Shown: positions 17,384 to 27,146 of the stretch, piece by piece
How the letters are laid out: every line of letters begins with the position of its first letter
Numbering within the stretch: position 1 is the stretch's first letter
NCBI RefSeq assembly: GCF_900156735.1
Contig: NZ_FTOL01000004.1
Location: 372,001-436,000, forward strand
DNA length: 64,000 nucleotides
DNA from: Chryseobacterium ureilyticum
GTDB lineage: Bacteria; Bacteroidota; Bacteroidia; Flavobacteriales; Weeksellaceae
Direction: 5' to 3'
Made by a program: the position numbers and the translations under genes
The notes under the pieces: model-generated
Databases searched by the model: none
Seen by the model: only the letters and a program-made list of their open reading frames with translations
What the model was told of the DNA's origin: nothing

Positions 17384-18358
17384 ATGTTTGATTTTAGTAA
17401 AATCTTTGAAAGTGACGGACCGGACATTGTATATACCTGGACCATTCCTTTATTTGCAGCTATCATTTTCATCGAGATGGCTTACAGCCACTTCAATAAA
17501 GAAAAGTTGTATGAAACCAAAGATGTGGCAACCAATGTACTTTTCGCTCTTTTAAATTATAGTCTGGATATTATCATGAAGGGATTTTCTATGTTCGTCA
17601 TGATGTTCTTTTACTATCATCGTATTTTTGACTGGGAAGTCGGAATATGGTATTGGATTGCAGTATTTCTTGCCCAGGACTTAGCCTATTATGTACATCA
17701 CTATGTTGATCATCATTCCCGTGTTTTCTGGGCGGTACATATTACCCATCATAATTCTGACTATTTTAATATAAGTACCGGATTCAGAAGTCCTGTTTTC
17801 CAGCCTTTATACCGATATCTGTTCTTTTCACCTCTTGCATTTATGGGTTTTCATCCACTGCACATCATGGTAGCTTATTCATCGATTCAGATTTATGGAA
17901 CTTTTGTTCATACCCAGTCCATTAAGAGTATGGGGGTTCTTGAATACATTCTTGTTACCCCATCTCATCACCGGGTACATCATGCATGCAATATCAAATA
18001 TCTGGATCGCAATATGGGAATGGGGCTGATTATCTGGGACAAAATTTTTGGAACTTTTGAAAAAGAAGATCCGGAAGTTCCTGTTAAATACGGAATATAC
18101 CCTAAAATGAAATCTAAAGATCCTGCAACAACTCTTTTTTACGAATGGAGAAGGATTGGAAAAGATCTCAGACAGCCGGGGCTTTATTTAAAAGACCGAT
18201 TAAAATACCTTTTCTATTCTCCCGGATGGAGACATGATGGCACTGGTAAAACGGTAAAGCAATTCCAAAAGGAGTACAATGAAAAAATAAAAAACAAACC
18301 ACAGCCTGTACAGCCTAAACAAACGGAAGTTACGGAACCGGAATACACTCCCAATTAA
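17384..18358 (+). CDS. Sterol desaturase / fatty acid hydroxylase family protein
   Basis: A 324-residue integral membrane di-iron enzyme. The histidine clusters of the fatty acid hydroxylase superfamily are visible: HHYVDHHSR, HITHHNSDYFN, and later SHHRVHHACN, which bind the iron pair on the cytosolic side. Four to five hydrophobic segments occupy residues about 15-200. The C-terminal 60 residues are hydrophilic and end in a proline-rich tail. Known members hydroxylate or desaturate sterols, fatty acids or carotenoids. The substrate here is not evident; in this lineage a lipid or carotenoid is likelier than a sterol. It is a single-gene unit with a clear terminator. Confidence 0.9.
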   Translation: MFDFSKIFESDGPDIVYTWTIPLFAAIIFIEMAYSHFNKEKLYETKDVATNVLFALLNYSLDIIMKGFSMFVMMFFYYHRIFDWEVGIWYWIAVFLAQDLAYYVHHYVDHHSRVFWAVHITHHNSDYFNISTGFRSPVFQPLYRYLFFSPLAFMGFHPLHIMVAYSSIQIYGTFVHTQSIKSMGVLEYILVTPSHHRVHHACNIKYLDRNMGMGLIIWDKIFGTFEKEDPEVPVKYGIYPKMKSKDPATTLFYEWRRIGKDLRQPGLYLKDRLKYLFYSPGWRHDGTGKTVKQFQKEYNEKIKNKPQPVQPKQTEVTEPEYTPN

Positions 18359-18368
18359 AGAATAAAGA

Positions 18369-18407
18369 TAACCCAAGCTATAGAAATCAATGGCTTGGGT
18401 TATTTTT
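18369..18407 (+). terminator. Bidirectional terminator between desaturase and SBF transporter
   Basis: Perfect 10-bp stem TAACCCAAGC/GCTTGGGTTA (18369-18378, 18393-18402) followed by a T run. It lies 10 bases after the desaturase stop and is shared with the convergent SBF transporter gene. Confidence 0.85.
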
Positions 18408-18419
18408 TATTTTGAGAAT

Positions 18420-19406
18420 TTACGCTTCAATTTTTGATGCTCTTTGTGCTATTTTACTTGCCAGCCAGCTTACATAAAACAATTGAAAACTATGATACAC
18501 CATTACCGGAAGTAAGAATAAAACTTTCTGATCTTCGGGAATATTCAGCACCAGCAGAAAAAGACTTCCATGAACCAATGATTTTTTTGAGCCACAGAAA
18601 GTCACTGTAATAATATCCTGAGCACTGAATCCCATTTTGCAGGAAATCCATTTAAGAATATTGTACACCACAAAAAACAGGAATACCACACTGAAAGCCA
18701 GAATTAAAAATATTGTCGGAGGTACTGAACTAAAAACATTCTCGATAAACGCTGTTGAAAAGCTCTCATACACGATCAGTAAAATGATGAGACGATCAAA
18801 TTCTGCAATGATATTTGAATATTTTGTCACCCATTTTTTGAAAACCGGATTCAATATAATTCCTAAAATTATGGGTAATAAAACTTTCATTAAAAGCTGC
18901 TGTAATACTTCGCCATGATCTCCGGAGCCAGATTCTGAAGTTAAGAAGAAGCTCATAAGAAGTGGTGTCATGACAATTCCTATCAATCCGGAAATGGAAG
19001 CATTAAAAATAGCTGAAGTCACATTTCCTTTGGCAATAGACACCATCACTACAGATGATGAAACTGTAGAAGGCAAAGCAGCCAGGAAAAATATCGAGAG
19101 CCATATATCATAATATCCGGTTCCTTTTACCAAAGGATAAAAGATCAGCACAAAGAAAGGAAAAAGAATAAATGTGCCAGACTGAATCAGTACATGAAGT
19201 TTCCAATTGGAAATATCTTTTACTACTTCTTTAAGGTTCAGCTTAAGCCCATACAATAAAAAAATAGCAGCAATTCCCCAATCTATAAAGGCTGAAAGAT
19301 TAAAATAATGGTTATAGGATTTTTCAAAGGGAATGAGTTTACCCATGAGCACCATTACAATCAGAAGGAGAAGAAAAACGTTTTGTTTATTAAAAATTTT
19401 AGCCAT
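18420..19406 (-). CDS. Bile acid:sodium symporter family (SBF-like) transporter
   Basis: About 328 residues with nine to ten hydrophobic segments. It resembles the SBF-like (YfeH-type) branch: FLAALPSTVSSSVVMVSIAKGN and TFCGSKKSLVHGSLFL match the two discontinuous helix regions that bind sodium and substrate in the family. I choose ATG 19406 (MAKIFNKQNVF). A longer reading begins at a TTG. Substrates of bacterial SBF-like proteins are varied organic anions, so none can be named. It sits alone between the desaturase and the GH97 gene; a link to the starch locus is not supported. Confidence 0.85.
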   Translation of the reverse strand: MAKIFNKQNVFLLLLIVMVLMGKLIPFEKSYNHYFNLSAFIDWGIAAIFLLYGLKLNLKEVVKDISNWKLHVLIQSGTFILFPFFVLIFYPLVKGTGYYDIWLSIFFLAALPSTVSSSVVMVSIAKGNVTSAIFNASISGLIGIVMTPLLMSFFLTSESGSGDHGEVLQQLLMKVLLPIILGIILNPVFKKWVTKYSNIIAEFDRLIILLIVYESFSTAFIENVFSSVPPTIFLILAFSVVFLFFVVYNILKWISCKMGFSAQDIITVTFCGSKKSLVHGSLFLLVLNIPEDQKVLFLLPVMVYHSFQLFYVSWLASKIAQRASKIEA

Positions 19407-19432
19407 TAACACGAACAATAGTATATTTATAA

Positions 19433-19470
19433 ATAAAAAAAAATCCTTAAAGGAAAAACCTTTAAGGATT
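19433..19470 (-). terminator. Strong terminator of the susCDE-GH97 operon
   Basis: On the minus strand AATCCTTAAAGG, TTTTT loop, CCTTTAAGGATT, then a T run. The 12-bp stem is perfect (19442-19453 and 19459-19470). It starts 18 bases past the GH97 stop codon. Confidence 0.93.
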
Positions 19471-19487
19471 ATAAATTTAAGAAATAT

Positions 19488-21644
19488 TTATTTTACCGGT
19501 TTGATAGAGATGGCAAAACCACCGCTTCGTACCATTTTAAAATTAATTTTCGATTTGCTCGTAATCTCTTTCTTGTAGATATTATAGCTTTGAGGATTGT
19601 CGATATAATCTGCATCTTTTCCATCTTCATAGATCGTTGCTTCATATTTCTTTCCTTTATCCAGGAATGAGAAGTCTACAGTGTATTCACGTTTGTTTTC
19701 ATCGGTAATACCTCCTACAAACCAATTTTCTGTACCTTTTGCTTTTCTGGCTGTGATCACATAATCTCCCGGCTCTGCAGATAAGATTTTTGTATCATCC
19801 CAATCAGCTGCTACATCTTTGATAAACTGGAAGGCATCCATGTGCTTCTTATAGTTTTCAGGAAGGTCTGCTGCCATCTGAAGTGGCATGTACATCGTTA
19901 CATATAACGCTAACTGTTTTGCTAATGTCGTTTTTACGAAACGTTGATCTCCAGGGAAATAATAGTCTAGCTTTGTCTGGAAAATTCCTGGTGTATAATC
20001 CATAGAACCTCCCATCCATCTTGTAAACGGAAGTACAGTCTGGTGATCAGGCTTGTTCCCGCCGAATGCTTCATATTCTGTTCCACGAGCTGCTTCTGCA
20101 GAAATATAATTCGGGTAAGTACGGCTTTCTCCTGTAGGACGTACAGATTCGTGAGAATTGATCATAATCTTATAGTCGTTTGCTTTTTCAGCAATTCTAT
20201 AGTAATGGTTGATTGTCCATTGAGAATAATGATGCTCTCCTCTTGGGATGATGTCTCCTACATAACCTGTTTTCACAGCATCATAACCATATTTGTTCAT
20301 TGTTTGGAAAGCTTTATCTGCCCATCTTTCATAGTTCGTTGCTGAACCTGAAGTTTCATGATGCATGATCAGCTTAATTCCTTTTGAATGAGCATAATCG
20401 TTCAACATTTTGATATCAAAATCCGGGTAAGGTGTGATGAAGTCAAAAACATATTCTTTGGAATGACCAAACCAGTCTTCCCAACCTTCGTTCCAACCTT
20501 CGATCAATAGTCCCTGGAATCCGTTTTCTGCCGCGAAATCGATATATTCTTTTACTTTAGTGTTGTTCGCCGCATGTTTTCCGTTTGGAGTAAGCTTTGT
20601 AAAGTCTGTCTTACCTAAATGAACATTTTCAGCTGTAGAATATGCCCATTGAGATTTACCAATGATCATTTCCCACCAAACTCCCATGTATTTTGTAGGG
20701 TGAATGTAAGATGTATCCTTGTATTTTGTAGGCTCGTTAAGGTTGAAGATCATTTTAGAATCCATCACATCTTCTGCTTTTGGTGCTACAATAATTGTTC
20801 TCCAAGGCGTCACGGATGGAGTCTGGATATATCCTTTTGCTCCTTGTCTGTCAGCTGTTAAGTGCGTTTTGAATTTGAAATTCTGAGCATCAACTTCTAA
20901 GTGTGAAGCTGGATAATCTAATACTGCAGCTTCTGCTACGTTGATGTATAAAGGAGTTTTTCCTTCTTTTTTAAGCATTAATGGAGACTGAACTGCATTT
21001 TTCACCAATGTCTGAGAAGCATTAGCGTCATATGCTTTATCCCATTTTGCCGGAATTTCAGAAACTTTTGTTTCCTGATATTGATATTCCTGAGAGTCAT
21101 AATCTGCAACCATCCACCAAGCTTTCATATCAGTTGGGAAATCGATTTCAGAATCTTCTTCTCTGATTACGAAATAATTAAGATTTTTTTGCTGTGGAAA
21201 TTCATATCTGAATCCAAGACCATCATTGAACAGTCTGAATTTCACTACAATACTTCTGTCTGTAGAAGCCTGATTCAGCGTTACTGCTAATTCATTGTAG
21301 TGATTGATATAATTTTTCTTTTCTCCAAGAACCGGCTGCCAGGTTTCGTTTTTGGAGTCTCTTTTTTCATCTACCTTTGCAAAACCGTTGTTCAGGTCGT
21401 ATTTTGCATCTTCTGGTTTGGCAATTTCAGAAGCAAATTTAATGGCTGTGTCTTTAAATAATCTCAATCCTAATTTTGAATCTTCTACAACCACCGCACC
21501 GTTGTATTTAAGGTTATAGAAAGGAACTCCGTCTTTCAACTGGAAATTCATCTCAAATTTACCGTCCGGCGATTTTAAAGATTGCGCTTTCACACCTGTA
21601 AACATCATTGAGAGCAAAAGGGCTCCAACTGTAATTTTCTTCAT
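19488..21644 (-). CDS. Glycoside hydrolase family 97, SusB-type alpha-glucosidase
   Basis: A 718-residue secreted enzyme with signal peptide MKKITVGALLLSMMFTGVKAQ. It shows the GH97 plan: an N-terminal beta-sandwich (about 22-280), a catalytic barrel, and a C-terminal beta domain. Barrel motifs LLIEGWNEGWEDWFGH, IMHHETSGSATNYERW and INSHESVRPTGESRTYPNY supply the acidic residues and calcium ligands used by the inverting SusB-like subgroup. It should release glucose from maltodextrins in the periplasm. It is the last gene after susC, susD and susE and is followed by a strong terminator. Confidence 0.95.
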   Translation of the reverse strand: MKKITVGALLLSMMFTGVKAQSLKSPDGKFEMNFQLKDGVPFYNLKYNGAVVVEDSKLGLRLFKDTAIKFASEIAKPEDAKYDLNNGFAKVDEKRDSKNETWQPVLGEKKNYINHYNELAVTLNQASTDRSIVVKFRLFNDGLGFRYEFPQQKNLNYFVIREEDSEIDFPTDMKAWWMVADYDSQEYQYQETKVSEIPAKWDKAYDANASQTLVKNAVQSPLMLKKEGKTPLYINVAEAAVLDYPASHLEVDAQNFKFKTHLTADRQGAKGYIQTPSVTPWRTIIVAPKAEDVMDSKMIFNLNEPTKYKDTSYIHPTKYMGVWWEMIIGKSQWAYSTAENVHLGKTDFTKLTPNGKHAANNTKVKEYIDFAAENGFQGLLIEGWNEGWEDWFGHSKEYVFDFITPYPDFDIKMLNDYAHSKGIKLIMHHETSGSATNYERWADKAFQTMNKYGYDAVKTGYVGDIIPRGEHHYSQWTINHYYRIAEKANDYKIMINSHESVRPTGESRTYPNYISAEAARGTEYEAFGGNKPDHQTVLPFTRWMGGSMDYTPGIFQTKLDYYFPGDQRFVKTTLAKQLALYVTMYMPLQMAADLPENYKKHMDAFQFIKDVAADWDDTKILSAEPGDYVITARKAKGTENWFVGGITDENKREYTVDFSFLDKGKKYEATIYEDGKDADYIDNPQSYNIYKKEITSKSKINFKMVRSGGFAISIKPVK

Positions 21645-21730
21645 AATGACTATTTATTAACTTTTTTAAAATAACAAAGTACTGCGGTAAAGCAGCACTT
21701 TGCTTTATTTTAATTTGATATTTTTTATTT

Positions 21731-22804
21731 TTAATATACTGGAATTACAGAGAATTCCCCCGTGATATCATTAAAATACACATCATATTTAAACGATGTA
21801 GATAATGGAATATTAGCTCCTCCTACGGCAGCTATACCAAAAAACTCCTGAGCAGTCCCCCAACTAGTTCCCCAATCATGATCAGCTCTGAATTTAAATT
21901 CACCTGCATTCATCGTAACATTTTTCTTTATCCAAAAATGAGAGTTGAATGCCGATTTCTGAAGATCTGTATCTGTATTCCAGTCTCCAGAAGCTGTTCC
22001 AACCATAGAGATTGTGGTATAAGAATTTACTGGAGGAGTAATTGCTGTTAGTGTATATGTTAGAGAATTTGCATTAATGGTCAATTTATAAAACCCTGCA
22101 GCTCCTACAGAGATATTACCCGAAGAACCGCTTGCACTTAACATACCTTCTGATCCTCCCATTCCATATTGAGTATCCCAAGATCCTGGATTTTGAATCA
22201 ACTTAAAACCACCTGCTGCAAAGTATCCTGTATAAGAATATACACCTGTAGTAGTTGTCTTTTGTAAAGGATGAAACTTAGTATTAGTTATGACATTCTC
22301 CCACCCTGCTGCTGTGGCATCACCAATCAAGTAAAGATCTGTATAATTATAATTAGGTCCTAACATATAAGGAGTCACAGTTAAAGTCAACATATTAGAA
22401 TAATAATAAGCTGACCCTACTTTCGTTTTTAATCTCACGTCAATTTGATTAGGTACATTTACCGCTCCACCTAACGCCAGAATTAATGCATTAAAATCTT
22501 TATTGGTTAAAGAAACTGTAGGATCAACAACATCTATAAACTTACTTTGCTTAAAGTCATTTCCTTGAATATCCAACTCTATTTGCTGCGTCGAGACCAC
22601 AGCAATATTAAAAGTAGGTTTAACTAAAGTAAAATTTACAGCAACGTCATTAAGTTGATTTTTATCTAATACTAAAGTTGTTTTATCTACCGAAATTTTA
22701 CTTTGTGCAGTTTCATTTAAAATAACCTGATCTTCATCTTTTGAACAAGCAATACATAAAATGCTTATTGCGGTTATTGTAAGTATTTTAAGAAAATTTT
22801 TCAT
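21731..22804 (-). CDS. SusE/SusF-family outer-membrane starch-binding lipoprotein
   Basis: About 357 residues. A lipoprotein signal with lipobox LCIAC precedes a SusE N-terminal domain (about 30-150) and two beta-rich starch-binding modules. YLIGDATAAGWEN and MVGTASGDWNTDTDL open the two modules, whose tryptophans (WENV, WDTQ, WIKK, WGTS) would stack on glucan rings. It should sit on the cell surface and help SusC/D capture starch. I prefer ATG 22804 because it gives a compact lipoprotein signal; a second ATG at 22813 is possible. The gap to susD is about 15 bases. Confidence 0.9.
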   Translation of the reverse strand: MKNFLKILTITAISILCIACSKDEDQVILNETAQSKISVDKTTLVLDKNQLNDVAVNFTLVKPTFNIAVVSTQQIELDIQGNDFKQSKFIDVVDPTVSLTNKDFNALILALGGAVNVPNQIDVRLKTKVGSAYYYSNMLTLTVTPYMLGPNYNYTDLYLIGDATAAGWENVITNTKFHPLQKTTTTGVYSYTGYFAAGGFKLIQNPGSWDTQYGMGGSEGMLSASGSSGNISVGAAGFYKLTINANSLTYTLTAITPPVNSYTTISMVGTASGDWNTDTDLQKSAFNSHFWIKKNVTMNAGEFKFRADHDWGTSWGTAQEFFGIAAVGGANIPLSTSFKYDVYFNDITGEFSVIPVY

Positions 22805-22819
22805 GATTGTCATTTAAAA

Positions 22820-24412
22820 TTAATATCCAGGATTTTGAATCAAATTAGGATTAGCGATCAAATCTGTACTAGGAATTGGATAAAGCGTTCTAAAGTCCTG
22901 TACGCCTCTACCATCTTTTACTCCCCCTTTAAAAGGCCATAAATAAGATGATGATGTAAATTTCCCAAATCTGATAAGATCAGTTCTTCTTGTAGCTTCC
23001 CAAGCTAATTCTCTTGCTCTTTCATCTAAAACGAAATCCAGATTTATTGAAGTAACATTTCCTGAAGTATTCCCGTAAGCTCTTTCTCTTAATGAGTTAA
23101 TATATTGAATGGCTGTTGCATTTGAGCCACCTCCACCTCTTAGTACAGCTTCAGCGTATATCAAATAAGCTTCTCCTAATCTGAAAAGAGGAAAATCTGT
23201 ATCTGTAAATAGACCTGTATCATCAGAACCTTTTGAACCATCTTTTCTTACGTTTTTAAATTTAATTAAAGGATAACCGTCAGCAAATACAACCTGATTA
23301 TTAATTTCTAAGTTCTGTCCATCTGTATGAAACTTTCCTCTCTTATCTGAAGATCCATTTGCATCTGGAAATAGATTAACTAAGTTCTTAGTTGCTCTCA
23401 AACCTCCCCAACCACTATTGATACCATAATCATCTGGAGTCATTGTTCCACCAACCCCGGCATGAATAATATAAGTAGTTCCACCATACGTTCTGGTATT
23501 TAATCCATCATAGTTTATAGAAAAAATAACTTCATTATTATTAATATTGTTATCTGCCAAGAATAATTCATTATAATTCTGTTTTAATGAGTATCCTGCA
23601 TTGATAACCTTTTCAGCATAAACTCTGGCATCAGAATATCTCTGTTGTCCTGTATATACTTCAGCATTTAAATAGAGTTTTGATAAAAGCATCCAAACAG
23701 CAGCTTTATCAGCACGTCCATATTCATTTGTTCTTGGGTCTTTCAAAACAGACTCCAAATCCTTTAATTCTTTTTCAATGTATGAGAACAGTTCTTTTCT
23801 TTCAATTCTTGGAGGTGGTTTTATTCCAACTTCAGAATTTTCAGTTACAAAAGGTCCATTTCCAAATAAGTCAATTGCATGAAAGTAACTTAATGCTCTC
23901 ATAAATCTTGCTTCATTTCTATACAGTTTTGATGTTTCTGCATTTTGTCCTGTAATGTTTCTTGAAGCGAGTTTTTCATCAGTTGTTTCTCTGATAAATT
24001 CATTAGCAATTGCAATCTGATAATAGACTCTATAATACATTGCACGAATGAATTCATTATTGGCAGACCAATTCATATTGTGAAGATCCGGAAGGGATGG
24101 GTCATTCCAAGCAATTACAGCTTCATCTGTTGGCAACTCCTGAACTTGAAAATATTGTCTCAAATAATTTGATGTCCCTCCATCAATACCACCAATATCA
24201 GGCTTTCCATCACCTCCTTCCTGACCACTTACAGCCAATCCAGCATAGATTTTGGTTAATACAGACTTGTAGTTATTAAAATCAGCATATACAGACGCAG
24301 AAGTCACTTCTGATTCCGGCATTCTATCCAGATCTTTTTCACATGAGGAAAGAAACAATACAGCAGTAAGCCCCGCTGTAAATATTGTTTTATTTATATA
24401 TTTAAATGTCAT
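22820..24412 (-). CDS. SusD/RagB-family nutrient-binding outer-membrane lipoprotein
   Basis: A 530-residue surface lipoprotein that forms the lid of the SusC channel. The lipobox is LSSC near residue 28. The SusD-like N-terminal part carries RNEARFMRALSYFHAIDLFGNGPFVTE with the conserved helical R-x-x-R-A-L pattern. The C-terminal RagB part shows FRLGEAYLIYAEAVLRGG and ERARELAWEATRRTDLIRFGKF, all typical. Starch or maltooligosaccharide is the likely ligand because the operon also encodes SusE and GH97. It lies 10 bases after the SusC gene. Confidence 0.96.
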   Translation of the reverse strand: MTFKYINKTIFTAGLTAVLFLSSCEKDLDRMPESEVTSASVYADFNNYKSVLTKIYAGLAVSGQEGGDGKPDIGGIDGGTSNYLRQYFQVQELPTDEAVIAWNDPSLPDLHNMNWSANNEFIRAMYYRVYYQIAIANEFIRETTDEKLASRNITGQNAETSKLYRNEARFMRALSYFHAIDLFGNGPFVTENSEVGIKPPPRIERKELFSYIEKELKDLESVLKDPRTNEYGRADKAAVWMLLSKLYLNAEVYTGQQRYSDARVYAEKVINAGYSLKQNYNELFLADNNINNNEVIFSINYDGLNTRTYGGTTYIIHAGVGGTMTPDDYGINSGWGGLRATKNLVNLFPDANGSSDKRGKFHTDGQNLEINNQVVFADGYPLIKFKNVRKDGSKGSDDTGLFTDTDFPLFRLGEAYLIYAEAVLRGGGGSNATAIQYINSLRERAYGNTSGNVTSINLDFVLDERARELAWEATRRTDLIRFGKFTSSSYLWPFKGGVKDGRGVQDFRTLYPIPSTDLIANPNLIQNPGY

Positions 24413-24422
24413 TGTAGTCTAA

Positions 24423-27146
24423 TTAAAATTGAAAATTAAGTCCTAAAGAATATATTCGTGGTCTTTGATATAAATTATTATCTATCCCGTCAAATACTTC
24501 CGGATCCAATCCGCTGTATTTAGTAATCACAAATGCATTCTGAACGGATCCAAAAACTCTTATTTTTGAATTTTTGTTGATGAAATTTGGGAAATTATAC
24601 CCAACATTAATATTATCCATTCTTAAGAAAGAAGCATTTTCAACATAATAATCAGATTGATACTGAGCTCTAACAAACCCTGTATCAAAATAACTGGTAT
24701 GAATATTCTGTAAAAAATTATTATTAGAAATCCCTTGTAAATTACCAAATTGAGATGCTACGTTATTGTACACATAATTTCCAATACTAGCTCTCATAGT
24801 AAAGCCTAAATCAAGATTTTTATATGTAAATTTTGTAGAGAAGCCAAGCAAAACATCAGGAGCTGGGGACTTATATTTATATAAATCTGAATTGTTGATT
24901 ATCCCATCCCCGTTTCTATCAACATATGCTCCTTCTACAGGTCTTCCTGCATTATCATAAACCTGTTGATATACATAGAATGAATTAGGTTGATACCCTT
25001 GTGAATGTACTTTGATAGTAGTTCCGGTTCCACCTCCTATTCCACCTGTTAAGACCTCAGTAGATGCTAAGTTTGTAACTTCAGATCTATAATGTGTAGC
25101 GTTTACGTTAAATTCCCAAGTGAAATTTTCCTTTTCTATTGCCTTCACATTTACATTTACTTCAATACCTCTGTTTCTCATATCACCAATATTCGTAAGT
25201 AGAAGATTAGTAAGATTGGCACCTGCAGGAACTGGGACGATACTTAATAAGTCCTTAGATTCTTTTTCATAAACTTCAATAGACCCATTAATTCTCTCCT
25301 TCATAAAACCAAAATCCAATCCTACGTTTTTGGTTGTAGTCGTCTCCCATTTGATATTTTTGTCATATCCTTGGGCTCTCAATGTATTGTAGAAGCTATC
25401 TCCAATTTGATACATTGCTCCACTATCAGACATCACGTATCTTGCTAAATAAGGATAATCATTATCCTGAATATCTTGCTGTCCAGTCTGTCCCCAACCT
25501 GCTCGTAGTTTTAAAGTAGAGATTGTTCTTGAATCCTTTAAGAAGTTTTCCTGATCCATTCTCCATGCTAATGCCACTGATGGGAAATATCCTACGCGGT
25601 TATCTTTGCTAAATCTTGAAGAAGCATCTCTTCTTAACGTTGCCGTAAGTAAATATTTCTTATTAAATGTGTAATTAAATCTTCCAAAATATGATATGAT
25701 TGTATTTTGAGTGAAAAAATCTACACCACTTTTAGGATTAAGAACTCCATCCCCTTGAATAGTAGGTGCAAATGGCTCCGATCTTTGCCAGTCCTGATAA
25801 GAATATCCAACAGTAAGATCAAATGTTGACTTCAGTGATTCTACAGTTTTAAGATAATTAAAATAGAAATCTAAGAGCTTATTCTTTTTTTCCTGAGTAT
25901 ATCTTCTATAGGTTCCTTTTTCATAATATCGCATTGCTGCCGTAGGTAATACAGTGGTATTTCCATTTGAATCACTATAATCGTAACCTAAATTTAAATT
26001 AGCTCTTAATTCCGGTAAAAAGTGAAACTTGTAATCAAACTGAATATTTCCTAATACTCTTTTCACATAAGAAAGATCCCATCTTTGATTTAACATTGAT
26101 ACAGGGTTCTTTGTACCGTTTGTGTTAGGGTTACCATTAGGCTGTAACCACTCCCAATAACCTCCATATTTAGAAAAGCTTTGATCGTATACTGGCTTTG
26201 TTGGATCAAATACTACCGCTGCTCCTATTGCCCCGTCTTCCTTAAATCTGTTTTCTACATAGGTTCCTTTTACATTAAAACTGATATCAAGGTGCTTATC
26301 AAAAAACTTAGGATTAAGGTTTAAAGCAACTGTTGTTCTCTCAACATTATTAGTCTTAATAATACCATCTTGGTTCATATATCCTAAAGATAATCTGTAT
26401 GGTAGTCCTTTAACTCCTCCTGAAATAGATACTGAGTTATCAAAGCCTAATGCAGTCTGATAAATCTCATTCTGCCAATTTGTGTCTGCATTCCCCAATA
26501 GTGCCTGGAATGAAGGTAAAGCTTTATTCATTACGACATCTCTGAATTGACCAGTAGATAACATTTTAATATTACCCATCTTTTCATATATAGAAGTGGT
26601 AGTTGTATAATTAACCTTTAGTCTTCCTGAAGTTCCTTTTTTTGTTGTAATAATAATTACACCATTAGAAGCCCTACTTCCATAAATAGCAGTTGCAGAT
26701 GCATCCTTTAAGATATTAAAGCTCTCAATATCATTAGGGTTAATTAATGCTAGTGGATTTGCTGCGCCACTAATACCATTACTATCAACAGGCACTCCAT
26801 CAATCACAATAAGAGGATCGTTACTTGCATTTAGTGAAGCTCCTCCTCTAATCCTAATAGTAGCACCAGCACCTGGAGCTCCGCTATTATTAGTAATTTG
26901 AATACCTGAAGCCTTTCCTTGGATTAATTGTTCTGGAGAAGTAATACTTCCCTCGTTAAAATCCTTAGCTGAAATTGCAGTCATAGATCCTGTCAAATCA
27001 GACTTCTTTTTAGCACCGTACCCGATCAGAACCACCTCCTCAATCTTCTTCTCCTTAATGATAGAGTCTTTAGTCTGCGCGTGCATTACTGTACTTGCCA
27101 GTAAAAAAGCAGGCGCTATTTTTAATACCGTTGTAAAATTCTTCAC
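24423..27146 (-). CDS. SusC/RagA-family TonB-dependent receptor
   Basis: The outer-membrane channel for bound glucans, powered by TonB. I start at GTG 27146, which gives a clean signal peptide ending ASTVMHAQ and a 907-residue protein. A TTG at 27203 would add 19 charged residues in front of the signal. The TonB box region is IEEVVLIGYGAKKKSDLTGS, and the plug holds IRGGASLNASNDPLIVIDGV and the ASATAIYGSRASNGVIII strand. The C-terminal beta-barrel ends in LGLNFQF, an aromatic end as required for barrel assembly. Unlike many SusC proteins it has no carboxypeptidase-regulatory domain before the plug. First gene of the susC-susD-susE-GH97 operon. Confidence 0.95.
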   Translation of the reverse strand: MKNFTTVLKIAPAFLLASTVMHAQTKDSIIKEKKIEEVVLIGYGAKKKSDLTGSMTAISAKDFNEGSITSPEQLIQGKASGIQITNNSGAPGAGATIRIRGGASLNASNDPLIVIDGVPVDSNGISGAANPLALINPNDIESFNILKDASATAIYGSRASNGVIIITTKKGTSGRLKVNYTTTTSIYEKMGNIKMLSTGQFRDVVMNKALPSFQALLGNADTNWQNEIYQTALGFDNSVSISGGVKGLPYRLSLGYMNQDGIIKTNNVERTTVALNLNPKFFDKHLDISFNVKGTYVENRFKEDGAIGAAVVFDPTKPVYDQSFSKYGGYWEWLQPNGNPNTNGTKNPVSMLNQRWDLSYVKRVLGNIQFDYKFHFLPELRANLNLGYDYSDSNGNTTVLPTAAMRYYEKGTYRRYTQEKKNKLLDFYFNYLKTVESLKSTFDLTVGYSYQDWQRSEPFAPTIQGDGVLNPKSGVDFFTQNTIISYFGRFNYTFNKKYLLTATLRRDASSRFSKDNRVGYFPSVALAWRMDQENFLKDSRTISTLKLRAGWGQTGQQDIQDNDYPYLARYVMSDSGAMYQIGDSFYNTLRAQGYDKNIKWETTTTKNVGLDFGFMKERINGSIEVYEKESKDLLSIVPVPAGANLTNLLLTNIGDMRNRGIEVNVNVKAIEKENFTWEFNVNATHYRSEVTNLASTEVLTGGIGGGTGTTIKVHSQGYQPNSFYVYQQVYDNAGRPVEGAYVDRNGDGIINNSDLYKYKSPAPDVLLGFSTKFTYKNLDLGFTMRASIGNYVYNNVASQFGNLQGISNNNFLQNIHTSYFDTGFVRAQYQSDYYVENASFLRMDNINVGYNFPNFINKNSKIRVFGSVQNAFVITKYSGLDPEVFDGIDNNLYQRPRIYSLGLNFQF

